Source: AB-137-C09 sp964458185 (GTDB taxonomy: Bacteria > Pseudomonadota > Zetaproteobacteria > Mariprofundales > Mariprofundaceae). Taken from it: 40,011 nt of DNA. Location: assembly GCA_964458185.1 (NCBI GenBank), contig CAYWFG010000018.1:1-40011 (forward strand). The letters run 5' to 3'. A program made the translations under genes and the position numbers. The number at the start of each line of letters is the position of its first letter. Position 1 is the stretch's first letter. This document shows positions 8,498-16,456 of the stretch, in pieces. A model generated the notes under the pieces. That model ran no database searches. It was given only the letters and a program-made list of their open reading frames with translations, and had not been told where the DNA came from.

Positions 8498-8853
8498 TAC
8501 ACTAGACTGCCACGCTCGATCAGTACTGCAACATTTTCGCTACCGCTCACAGCCCCCGGTTTAGAAAGTTTCAACCGCAGCCAAGGCACAGAAAATTCAT
8601 GCAGTACAATATCAGCACAGTGTTCTGCCAATGCCTCAATCAATCCAAATTCAGAAGCCAACACAAAAGCCTCCAAACGCTTGGCAACACTTTTGTAATC
8701 TAAGGTGTCGTCAATGTTATCAGACTTGCCAGCAGCAGTAATATCCCAAGCCATTTCAAGGTCTAGGCGCACGGTCTGCTTGATTTCACGTTCCCAGTCA
8801 TAAATGCCAATCACCGTTTTCACGGTCATTCCTTCAATTAATACACGATCCAT
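8497..8853 (-). CDS. folB: Dihydroneopterin aldolase
   Basis: This enzyme cleaves 7,8-dihydroneopterin to 6-hydroxymethyl-dihydropterin and glycolaldehyde, the step before FolK. Starting at ATG 8853 gives MDRVLIEGM, the normal family N-terminus, and 118 aa. An open extension to 8886 adds 11 unrelated residues and runs into the preceding gene, so it is rejected. The active-site glutamate E21 in DWERE and lysine K98 in LKLSKPGA are present. It lies 16 nt downstream of the 774-aa cyclase-like gene. Confidence 0.94.
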   Translation of the reverse strand: MDRVLIEGMTVKTVIGIYDWEREIKQTVRLDLEMAWDITAAGKSDNIDDTLDYKSVAKRLEAFVLASEFGLIEALAEHCADIVLHEFSVPWLRLKLSKPGAVSGSENVAVLIERGSLV

Positions 8854-8869
8854 GATGATTAGTTCTCGC

Positions 8870-11194
8870 TTAACGCTTATTGCCAACAGGCATTAACTGA
8901 CTTTCTAACTCGCTGAGGCGGTTTTGGTCAGCAACGACTTCAAAATAATACTGCTTGGGTAAGACTTTACGCTTTGATTGCTCCGCATCCCACAAACGAA
9001 CCCTGCCTTGCCTGACAGCAAGGAATCGCAAATAACCTTTACTATCTTTGTATCGCCCAAGGTGATACCGTTCTTTGCCTTTGCCAGCAAACAGTCGAAG
9101 ATCAACAGGCTTCAGACTAATCTCTTTGAGCAACTTCATGAATGCAGGGGGGTCTAAATCAATACCATCAACATTGTAGCGAAGGTGGACTTCCCCTTTA
9201 TCGTTTTTTGATTCGCCATCTTCAGAAATCGCAAAAACATCATTATGCCGTAACGGATCATGATCTTTGGCTTTCTCTAAGACAGGGCGCACTACTTTGG
9301 AACAAGACGACAAACGGTCGGAACGCCCAATCGCAGGAGAAATAGTGATTTTATGGTCGCCATCAAACAAAAAGGCTGGGGCTTCAGTTAAATAGACCAC
9401 ACCGATGCCAAGTTCTAACACGGGCAGTTCATTGCGTTTGTTTTCTTCGTTATTCACTTCAACAATGCGCAAAATCTCACGCGATAAACCGCAGGCGCGG
9501 GCAACTGCCATGTGTTCTTTTTCATTGCTGTATTCCATCAGGCTTAAAATGATGGCATCGCCTTCGACAAATACTTTTTCTGCACCATAACTGGGCAGCA
9601 AATCAGAAATAGGATCAAAAAACGTGCGGCTAAAATGGGTGGCAGGGTTTAAACCTTTATCACGCAGGCTCTGGGTAATCCCCACCGAACCACGCACATC
9701 GGCCTTAATAATCGCATGCCCAACAATACTACCATTGTCTTCTTCATCTTCTTCATCTGATGAGAAATAATACAATACACTATTGGCTTGTGACAAACGA
9801 TGGTCATCATCACCTGCCAACACATGGATGCGTGATAAATGCTTATGCATCCATAAGGACACTTTCAAATCGTGGCGGTAACGAACCAAGGTACTTAAAA
9901 AACGAAAGGCGAGCGAATCACCGCTTTCATCAGGGTCAACGACTTGATCCAGAGCCTTAAACAAATCATCGGGATTCGCACCCAACACCTTGCCCATGCT
10001 TTTAATTTTATTGCGAATCGCTCGTTGCGGTACACCACCAAGGTAGTATTCATAGACCTGACGATGGGTCAACACACCTGAAATGGCTTGATAACCCGTT
10101 ACTGCTTTAAAACTGGCTTTGATCGCAGGGAGTAGATTTTCTTTTTTTAAGGTATCAAGCAACAATTCTTTGCTTGCTGTACGCATTGCATTATCGTGCT
10201 GTAGTTGTTCCTTTTCTTGATCATCGCTTAATAGGCGAAGTATACCATACATCTCTGTTTTGCCTTTTGGCAAAAACAATTGCGCAATATTGGTTGGTAC
10301 ATCTTGCCAACTTAACGTAATAGAAGATTCTTTCAGCAAGGGGAAAAACGTCGTTGCTATATCGGGGAGATTATCACTGGTGAATGCAATACTATGATCA
10401 TCGCTCACGTCAATACTGGTAAACATGCTAGATAAACATTGGTTGATCAATGCAATGCTTTCACGATTAGCCGCGCCATCAATATTGGGTGGCAGCATGT
10501 ACGATTGTACCAGCATCCAACTATCATCGGGTTTGCCTGCCTTAAAGACAGGGTTGTCCAAAATAACTTTGATGAAATCACGTTCCATCACATTAAGGAT
10601 AGCATCACTAAGTTTGCTCACCTTACCCCATTCTGCCGTGCTGATTTGCTGCAATAACAAATGAAGCAAGTAATCGCGCAAACGTGGGTGATGACGGGTA
10701 AACCATGTCGATTGCGCCTGAATCGCCACCATCTTCCCTTCATCGTATCGCCCTTGTGCGCCGCGAATGGTCAATCGCCTTAAATGGTCTGCTTTTTGCT
10801 GTAAATATTGATCAATATAATCAAACGTATGCGCCCAAATTCCCAGTCTTGCTAGCCAAACAAGTTGGACATTATCATCGCTTTTCGCCTGATAAATAGC
10901 GGACTCCATCGTCCGAACATACGCCTTTTGAAACTTGACCAATAAATGCCCTTGGGGTTTAGGTGGCTGAATCCATTGTTTTTTACCTTCGTGCTGTTTA
11001 AGCACCATGTTCATGGTTTCGGTCAACAAAATACGAAGGCTACGGGTTAAAGCATCACCAAAACTAACATCAACCCGCACGTTATCAATGCCACGACGAA
11101 AGCCATCGGTCTCTATGGTAGGAAGTGTGGGGTATTGCAAGGCAAAGGGGGGAACAATCGCTTCTTTTGATTTAGAAAACAAAGAAGAAAACAT
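8870..11194 (-). CDS. 774-aa protein with a class III nucleotidyl-cyclase-like C-terminal domain
   Basis: I do not recognise this protein as a named family. No signal peptide or membrane segment is visible, so it is probably cytosolic. Residues 1-470 look mostly helical. An acidic run, SSDEEDEED, lies at 478-486. Residues about 493-645 resemble a class III cyclase homology domain: IKADVRGSVGIT with D499 at the first metal-ligand position; HFSRTFFDPISDLLPSYGAEKVFVEGDAIIL with D546 at the second; a LELGIGVVY strand; and AIGRSDRLSS, resembling the Asn/Arg helix. The lysine usually found three residues before the GD (KxxGD) is F542, so substrate choice or activity may differ. A short basic C-terminal domain (about 690-774) follows. 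The upstream GGAG is 12-13 nt from the ATG, a weak fit. Function is unknown; it is co-directional with folB. Confidence 0.72.
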   Translation of the reverse strand: MFSSLFSKSKEAIVPPFALQYPTLPTIETDGFRRGIDNVRVDVSFGDALTRSLRILLTETMNMVLKQHEGKKQWIQPPKPQGHLLVKFQKAYVRTMESAIYQAKSDDNVQLVWLARLGIWAHTFDYIDQYLQQKADHLRRLTIRGAQGRYDEGKMVAIQAQSTWFTRHHPRLRDYLLHLLLQQISTAEWGKVSKLSDAILNVMERDFIKVILDNPVFKAGKPDDSWMLVQSYMLPPNIDGAANRESIALINQCLSSMFTSIDVSDDHSIAFTSDNLPDIATTFFPLLKESSITLSWQDVPTNIAQLFLPKGKTEMYGILRLLSDDQEKEQLQHDNAMRTASKELLLDTLKKENLLPAIKASFKAVTGYQAISGVLTHRQVYEYYLGGVPQRAIRNKIKSMGKVLGANPDDLFKALDQVVDPDESGDSLAFRFLSTLVRYRHDLKVSLWMHKHLSRIHVLAGDDDHRLSQANSVLYYFSSDEEDEEDNGSIVGHAIIKADVRGSVGITQSLRDKGLNPATHFSRTFFDPISDLLPSYGAEKVFVEGDAIILSLMEYSNEKEHMAVARACGLSREILRIVEVNNEENKRNELPVLELGIGVVYLTEAPAFLFDGDHKITISPAIGRSDRLSSCSKVVRPVLEKAKDHDPLRHNDVFAISEDGESKNDKGEVHLRYNVDGIDLDPPAFMKLLKEISLKPVDLRLFAGKGKERYHLGRYKDSKGYLRFLAVRQGRVRLWDAEQSKRKVLPKQYYFEVVADQNRLSELESQLMPVGNKR

Positions 11195-11308
11195 GGCTAA
11201 TAGACACTCCGCAGCCTAAGAAGGCAATAATGAGTTTGAAATATAAGTCATGGATGATGATAAATCAAGTCAGTAATCACCTTAGGCATGAGCCGATGAA
11301 AGAATTAG

Positions 11309-12265
11309 TTACAACGCCCCACCACAACTTGAGCCTTGCCCTGCGGCGCAAGCATAACAATGATCCAACACAGCTATGGCTTGATTTTCTAAGGTTGTAG
11401 GCAATAAATCAGAGATATGCACGGGTGTACTTTGATTGGCTATGTTAAGCCCCAGCATTTGATTAAAATCACAATCGTAAACATAACCCTGCCAATCAAT
11501 GCTAATGAGATTGCGGCACATCACCCGCTCGGCATTGTCTGCGTGGTAGGCTTGCTTTAAGGTTTGCATATAATCATCAAACTTCCCTTGAGATATTAAA
11601 CTACTGCCAAAACGCTTAATCGGCACATTGGTAATGGTAAACAAATGATTAAAATTAATACCATAACGATCATGCAATTGTTGTTTATAATCATCTTCCA
11701 ATGATTGCTGTGATGGCGGCAAACATGCGCCTGTTGGGTTGTAGACCAACTGTAACAACAAGCCCGAATCTTTTTTTCCATAGCCCAAGCTATTGAGCCG
11801 TTGCAGACCAGTAAGGCTTGCCTGAAAAACGCCAGAGCCTCGCTGTTTATCAACATTCTCTTCCAAGTAACATGGCAATGAAGCCACCACCTCAACCCCT
11901 TGTTCTGCCAAAAATTCCGCCAGCCACTCATAACCTAATTCCAGAAGAATACTCAAATTACAACGATCAATGACATGGACACCTAGCTTTCGAGCATCTG
12001 TCACCAAAGAGCGAAACAATGGGTTCATTTCAGGTGCGCCACCCGTAAGGTCAAGCGTTGTAATAGCGTGTTGCTGCATAAAAGATAAAATATCAGCAAT
12101 GGTGGCAGCATTCATGATTTCTGTTCGGCGAGGCCCAGCATTGACATGACAGTGGCTACACGTTTGATTGCATAAATAACCAAGATTTACTTGAACGGTG
12201 TCCAAGCTACTGCGATAAATAGCAGGAAACTTGCCCGATTGTAATAAAGGCAAACAATCATGCAT
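11309..12265 (-). CDS. arsS: Radical SAM protein of the ArsS (arsenosugar biosynthesis) type
   Basis: The protein has a radical SAM [4Fe-4S] motif, CNQTCSHC (C32, C36, C39), near the N-terminus, and the Cys-rich C-terminus CYACAAGQGSSCGGAL that marks the ArsS/DUF3641 family. Some family members carry selenocysteine in that tail; here C314 is a normal cysteine. ArsS is implicated in arsenosugar synthesis, converting dimethylarsenic to a 5'-deoxyadenosyl derivative. The start at 12265 (318 aa) has GGAG 8 nt upstream; an open extension to 12301 does not. No arsM or other arsenic gene is adjacent, so the physiological role is uncertain. The 114 nt between this gene and the cyclase-like gene contain nothing obvious. 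Confidence 0.85.
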   Translation of the reverse strand: MHDCLPLLQSGKFPAIYRSSLDTVQVNLGYLCNQTCSHCHVNAGPRRTEIMNAATIADILSFMQQHAITTLDLTGGAPEMNPLFRSLVTDARKLGVHVIDRCNLSILLELGYEWLAEFLAEQGVEVVASLPCYLEENVDKQRGSGVFQASLTGLQRLNSLGYGKKDSGLLLQLVYNPTGACLPPSQQSLEDDYKQQLHDRYGINFNHLFTITNVPIKRFGSSLISQGKFDDYMQTLKQAYHADNAERVMCRNLISIDWQGYVYDCDFNQMLGLNIANQSTPVHISDLLPTTLENQAIAVLDHCYACAAGQGSSCGGAL

Positions 12266-12357
12266 GGTATAAACTCCAGTGAATGCGTAATGAAATAACA
12301 ATGTATTGTCGAAATCATAACAATTTTCTTACGCTACAACATGATGGTATTTTTTTC

Positions 12358-12385
12358 TTGCTAAGATGCTTACACACTGCATAAT
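12358..12385 (+). promoter_or_regulatory. Candidate sigma-70 promoter for tRNA-Ser
   Basis: A -35-like TTGCTA (12358-12363) and a -10-like CATAAT (12380-12385) are separated by 16 nt. They are followed by a G+C-rich discriminator, GCCGCGC, of the kind common at stringently controlled stable-RNA promoters. Transcription would start near 12392, about 34 nt before the mature tRNA 5' end. Confidence 0.5.
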
Positions 12386-12425
12386 GCCGCGCTTCATGGT
12401 TACGAATTAAGTAATCATCCTCAAC

Positions 12426-12515
12426 GGAGAGATGGCTGAGTGGCTGAAAGCGCGCCCCTGCTAAGGGTGTATAGGCTAAAACCTATCGAGGGTTCGAATC
12501 CCTCTCTCTCCGCCA
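12426..12515 (+). tRNA. tRNA-Ser (anticodon GCU)
   Basis: The 90-nt gene folds as a class II tRNA. The acceptor arm GGAGAGA (12426-12432) pairs with TCTCTCC (12505-12511), followed by discriminator G and an encoded CCA end. The anticodon stem 12453-12457 closes the loop CTGCTAA, giving anticodon GCT at 12460-12462, which reads AGC/AGU serine codons. A long variable arm (TATAGGCTAAAACCTATC region) and the T-loop TTCGAAT are evident. No clear hairpin terminator follows. Confidence 0.97.
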
Positions 12516-12568
12516 CTTATAAACTTCGTTGTGCCCCATAAATGATTGCGATCTATTTTTACTGTTCT

Positions 12569-13216
12569 AAATCAATCTTTTTTACGTTGATCGCACACAC
12601 CTTATCCCAAAAATCGAACGTGCAGGGCAACAACTAATATTCTTGCGCCCACGCCGTTTTGGTAAAAGCCACATCCTTGATGAAAACTTGGCGATGGATC
12701 GCAATAAAATTCATTATATTGCCCGCATGAGTAATGGCGCAGAGGTAATTGGCAAGGCTTTAGATGACAGTCAATTGTTAACCATTCCTCAAATATCCGA
12801 ACGTTTTGGTCTGCGTCAAATGGGTGAGCATAAACAAGATCAAATAGGCTTGCTTTCGCTGTTGTACTATTTGGGGGCATTAACGCATACTGATGTCGTT
12901 GTCGCAACTGAGTCTGTCTATATCCATGGTGATATTGCGCCCTGATATGCGCCATTATGATATTTTTGATGTATTGATGGAATTTAAATTCATCAAAATT
13001 ACTGCGACGAGCATGACGGGGAAAGAAGTGGCAAATGCGAGTGATGATATGCTTCATGCCTTGCCTGTTGTGAGCAAGGCGTTTGCACAGGCTAGTGAAC
13101 AATTGCAGCATTATATTCCTGCACTGCAAGAAAAATATGGTGATACGATAAAGCTATGCAGCTTTGCTGTGGTGGCTGTGGGGTTTGATCGTTTGTTGTG
13201 GCAGAGCGTTGCCTAA
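12569..13216 (+). pseudogene. Decayed AAA-ATPase-like / PD-(D/E)XK nuclease family gene
   Basis: Just downstream of the tRNA, an open frame without a start codon (from 12569) reads INLFYVDRTHLIPKIE and then IFLRPRRFGKS. These are the N-terminal YVDKT and Walker A blocks of the AAA-ATPase-like (PF09820-type) family. Straight after Walker A it jumps to sequence that normally lies much further on (NKIHYIARMSNGAEVI..., ERFGLRQM..., LLSLLYYLGALTHTD), implying a large internal deletion. The frame stops at 12945. The C-terminal nuclease-like part, RHYDIFDVLMEFKFIK through FDRLLWQ, continues in another frame to 13216. No start, a deletion and a frameshift make this a pseudogene. Such proteins are common accessory genes of unclear function. 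Confidence 0.8.
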
Positions 13217-13315
13217 CTACTGGTAAATTTTCACACCAAGAGTAGCCATTTTACAAAAGCCAAGTGTTCCATACCGTGATAGCATGCGGAATAAAAATAT
13301 TGAGGTAATACCATC

Positions 13316-14098
13316 ATGTGTAGTGTATGCGGCTGTAATGAAAACAATGACCATGCCCACAGTCATGACTATGGGCATGGTGAGGCTGGCGTGCATGTTG
13401 CAGGCTTTAGCCAATCACGGTTGGTTCGTATTGAGCAAGACATCCTTGCCAAAAACAATACTTATGCCGATGCCAATCGTAATTATTTTGCCCAACATGG
13501 TATTCTCGCACTCAACCTTGTTTCTAGCCCTGGGGCTGGCAAAACAACACTGCTAACCCAAACCATTGCTGCGCTGGGCAATGATGTGCCGATTGCAGTG
13601 ATTGAAGGCGACCAACAAACCGAGCATGATGCCAAGCGGATTCGTGCGACTGGCGCACAAGCCATACAAATCAATACGGGCAAAGGCTGTCACCTTGATG
13701 GTCACATGGTTGGTCATGCGATGAATGATTTAGCATTAAAAAAGCAAAGCCTGTTGTTTATTGAAAATGTTGGCAATCTTGTTTGCCCTGCGGCTTTTGA
13801 CCTTGGTGAAGCCCATAAAGTTGTGATTTTATCGACTCCTGAAGGTGAGGATAAACCGCTTAAATACCCCAATATGTTTGATGCCGCAGATATAATGATT
13901 ATAAACAAGATAGATCTGTTACCCTACCTTGATTTTGATGTGCAAGCCTGCATGGATTATGCCCAAAGGGTGAACCCGCGTATTAAAATATTACAACTCT
14001 CTGCTACCAAAGGCAAAGGCATGGATCATTGGCTTAACTGGATCAAAGCAGCGCACGCCTTGTCATGCATCGGTAACGTCGATAGACAGGCATCATAG
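13316..14098 (+). CDS. hypB: Hydrogenase nickel incorporation GTPase HypB
   Basis: HypB uses GTP hydrolysis to help insert nickel into the [NiFe]-hydrogenase large subunit. The 260-aa protein starts MCSVCGC, the high-affinity nickel CxxCGC site, followed by a short His-rich stretch (H13, H15, H17, H21, H27) suited to nickel storage. The P-loop SPGAGKTT spans about 71-78, IEGDQQTEHD supplies conserved switch and metal-site residues, and NKIDLLPY is the guanine-specificity motif. It is the first gene of the hyp run and sits 3 nt before hypC. The 99 nt upstream hold no clear promoter, and hypA, which often precedes hypB, is missing. Confidence 0.97.
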   Translation: MCSVCGCNENNDHAHSHDYGHGEAGVHVAGFSQSRLVRIEQDILAKNNTYADANRNYFAQHGILALNLVSSPGAGKTTLLTQTIAALGNDVPIAVIEGDQQTEHDAKRIRATGAQAIQINTGKGCHLDGHMVGHAMNDLALKKQSLLFIENVGNLVCPAAFDLGEAHKVVILSTPEGEDKPLKYPNMFDAADIMIINKIDLLPYLDFDVQACMDYAQRVNPRIKILQLSATKGKGMDHWLNWIKAAHALSCIGNVDRQAS

Positions 14099-14101
14099 TT
14101 T

Positions 14102-14329
14102 ATGTGCCTTGCGCTGCCTGCTCAAGTGATTCACATTGACGGGGATCATGCAACCATTGATGTTGATGGCATTCACAAAGACGTATCTATCGTACTGCTT
14201 GATGAGTTGATGGTGGGTGACTATGTGTTGATTCATGTTGGTTTCGCACTTGAACGCCTTGACCCCATCGAAGCTGAAAAAACATTGCAATTATTTGATG
14301 CATTGAAAACACTGGATCAAACCCCATGA
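14102..14329 (+). CDS. hypC: Hydrogenase maturation chaperone HypC
   Basis: This 75-aa protein of the HypC/HupF family begins MCLALPAQV, with the essential Cys2 that holds the Fe(CN)2CO intermediate together with HypD and delivers it to the hydrogenase large subunit. The body matches the family beta-barrel (VDGIHKDVSIVLLD, VGDYVLIHVGFALERLD). Its stop overlaps the hypD ATG as ATGA. Confidence 0.96.
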   Translation: MCLALPAQVIHIDGDHATIDVDGIHKDVSIVLLDELMVGDYVLIHVGFALERLDPIEAEKTLQLFDALKTLDQTP

Positions 14330-15438
14330 AATATGTCGATGGTTTCCGCGATGCTACACGCGCTGACGCACTGGCAGCATGCATTCGGCAAGAAGTGCAA
14401 TCAACGCGAGATTATCGACTGATGGAATTCTGTGGTGGACATACCCATGCCATTTTTCGTTTTGGCGTGGTTGATTTTATGCCTGCAAACATTCAGTTTA
14501 TTCATGGACCAGGTTGCCCTGTTTGTGTCTTGCCAGCCAGCCGTATTGATAGCGCGATTGCACTGGTGGAACAAGAGCATTTAATCCTTTGCTGTTATGC
14601 CGATTTGATGCGCGTGCCGACCAACAACAACGATTCACTGCAAAAAGCCAAAGCGCGTGGCAGCGATATACGCATGGTTTATTCCCCCATGGATGCTATA
14701 AAAATAGCCGAAGACAACCCCCATCAACACGTTGTTTTTTTTGCTATTGGCTTTGAAACCACCACCCCGCCCACGGCAGTGACGATTCAATTGGCATCGA
14801 CTAAAAAGCTGGATAACTTCAGTGTTTATTGCAATCATGTTCAAACACCACCTGCAATGATGCATATTCTTGCAGGAAACGATGTTGATATTGATGGCAT
14901 TCTTGGGCCTTCTCATGTTAGCACCATTATCGGTAGCGATGCCTACCTTGATTGTTGCCATCAATACCAAACCCCTGTGGTAATTGCAGGCTTTGAACCC
15001 TTGGATGTGATGCAATCGGTATTGATGTTGGTTCGCCAAATCAATGCAGGGCAAGCCGAAGTAGAAAACCAATACACCCGTGCGGTTCATCGCGCTGGCA
15101 ATACAAAAGCACAAACAATGATGGCACAGGTATTTGAGCAACGCGATGTGTTCTCGTGGCGGGGACTCGGTGCATTGCCCCACAGTGCGGTTAAAATCAA
15201 CGATCAATACGCTCGCTTTGATGCTGAAAAGCGTTTTGCACTAAAAGAAACCAATACCAGCGACCACAAAGCATGCTTATGCCCTGCAATATTACGCGGT
15301 ATCAATACGCCCGATCAATGTCCACTCTTTGCTACAGCTTGCACGCCTGAAGCCCCTAAAGGTGCATGCATGGTTTCTTCGGAAGGCGCGTGCGCTGCTT
15401 ATTATACCTATGGCAGACATATTCATCATGCATCCTGA
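14326..15438 (+). CDS. hypD: Hydrogenase maturation iron-sulfur protein HypD
   Basis: HypD is the scaffold on which the iron of the [NiFe] centre receives its cyanide and CO ligands, working with HypC and HypE. The 370-aa length is normal. Conserved motifs include MEFCGGHTH (C36), GPGCPVCV (C64, C67), FFAIGFETTTPP, and a C-terminal cysteine cluster (CLCPAILRG, QCPLF, ACTPEAPKGACMVS, EGACAAYY) that binds the [4Fe-4S] cluster. The start overlaps hypC and the end overlaps hypE by 11 nt. Confidence 0.97.
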   Translation: MKYVDGFRDATRADALAACIRQEVQSTRDYRLMEFCGGHTHAIFRFGVVDFMPANIQFIHGPGCPVCVLPASRIDSAIALVEQEHLILCCYADLMRVPTNNNDSLQKAKARGSDIRMVYSPMDAIKIAEDNPHQHVVFFAIGFETTTPPTAVTIQLASTKKLDNFSVYCNHVQTPPAMMHILAGNDVDIDGILGPSHVSTIIGSDAYLDCCHQYQTPVVIAGFEPLDVMQSVLMLVRQINAGQAEVENQYTRAVHRAGNTKAQTMMAQVFEQRDVFSWRGLGALPHSAVKINDQYARFDAEKRFALKETNTSDHKACLCPAILRGINTPDQCPLFATACTPEAPKGACMVSSEGACAAYYTYGRHIHHAS

Positions 15439-16456
15439 TATTGATTTACAACACGGTGTCGTTGAGATGATTCATGGCAGTGGCGGCAAGGCTTCGACTG
15501 CTTTGATTCAAGCATTGTTCCTGCGTTATTTTGATAATTCCTTGCTCAACCAAGGCAATGACCAAGCTGTTTTCCCTGTCGTTTCGGGTCGTATGGTCAT
15601 GGCTACCGATAGCCACGTTATCACACCACTTTTTTTTCCAGGGGGTGATATTGGTTCATTGTCTGTTCATGGCACGATCAATGATGTTGCTATGGCTGGG
15701 GCTGTGCCGTGTTACCTTTCGGCTGCATTTATTCTTGAAGAAGGCTTTCCTCTTGCCCAGCTACAAAGCATTGTCATCGCTATGGCGCAAGCAAGCAAAG
15801 ACGCAGGCGTACCGATTATCACAGGCGATACCAAGGTGGTTGAGCGTGGTACATGCGATGGGATTTTTATCACTACCACGGGCATTGGCACGGTTGCTGA
15901 TGGCATCAATATATCAGGTGATTTAGCCAAGGCTGGCGATGCGATCATCATCAGTGGTTCTATCGGTGATCATGGGATTGCTATTTTATCCAGCCGTGAA
16001 GGGTTAAGTTTTGAAACCACCCTACAATCTGATTCTACTGCATTGCACGACTTGGTGGCTACCATGCTGACTGTAACAACAAACATCCACTGCCTACGCG
16101 ACCCCACCCGTGGCGGTCTTGCAACCACACTCAATGAACTGGCACAGCAATCCGCCGTGGGCATGTTTATTGAAGAAGCTGCGATTCCCATCAAGCCTGC
16201 GGTCAAAGGTGCTTGTGAATTGTTGGGGCTTGATCCGCTTTATATTGCCAACGAAGGAAAATTGGTTTGCATTGTACCAGCCTGCCACAGCGAAAAACTA
16301 TTAACCATCATGCGTCAGCACCCCTTGGGGCAAGACGCTGCCATGATTGGGCATGTGACCCACGATGAACATGGCATGGTGATCATGAAAACAAGCTTCG
16401 GCGGCAAGCGCATGGTTGATTGGCTGGTAGGCGAGCAATTACCGCGCATTTGTTAA
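15428..16456 (+). CDS. hypE: Hydrogenase maturation dehydratase HypE
   Basis: HypE dehydrates the carbamoyl group placed on its C-terminal cysteine by HypF, making the thiocyanate that donates cyanide to the Fe centre. The 342-aa protein has the PurM/AIR-synthetase fold (MIHGSGGKAS, ATDSHVITPLFFPGGDIG, ITGDTKVVERG) and ends in PRIC, with the acceptor cysteine last. ATG 15428 is preferred; ATG 15410 (6 residues longer) is possible, and the frame is open further upstream without family similarity. Its stop overlaps the hypF ATG as TAATG. Confidence 0.96.
   Translation: MHPDIDLQHGVVEMIHGSGGKASTALIQALFLRYFDNSLLNQGNDQAVFPVVSGRMVMATDSHVITPLFFPGGDIGSLSVHGTINDVAMAGAVPCYLSAAFILEEGFPLAQLQSIVIAMAQASKDAGVPIITGDTKVVERGTCDGIFITTTGIGTVADGINISGDLAKAGDAIIISGSIGDHGIAILSSREGLSFETTLQSDSTALHDLVATMLTVTTNIHCLRDPTRGGLATTLNELAQQSAVGMFIEEAAIPIKPAVKGACELLGLDPLYIANEGKLVCIVPACHSEKLLTIMRQHPLGQDAAMIGHVTHDEHGMVIMKTSFGGKRMVDWLVGEQLPRIC

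Noticed and set aside
12602..13129. Long minus-strand open frame opposite the AAA-ATPase pseudogene
   Set aside because: The plus-strand fragments match family motifs (YVDRT, RPRRFGKS, EFKFIK) and the minus frame has no recognisable motif, so it is a shadow.
14635..15207. 190-codon minus-strand open frame inside hypD
   Set aside because: It lies opposite highly conserved HypD sequence and has no family features.
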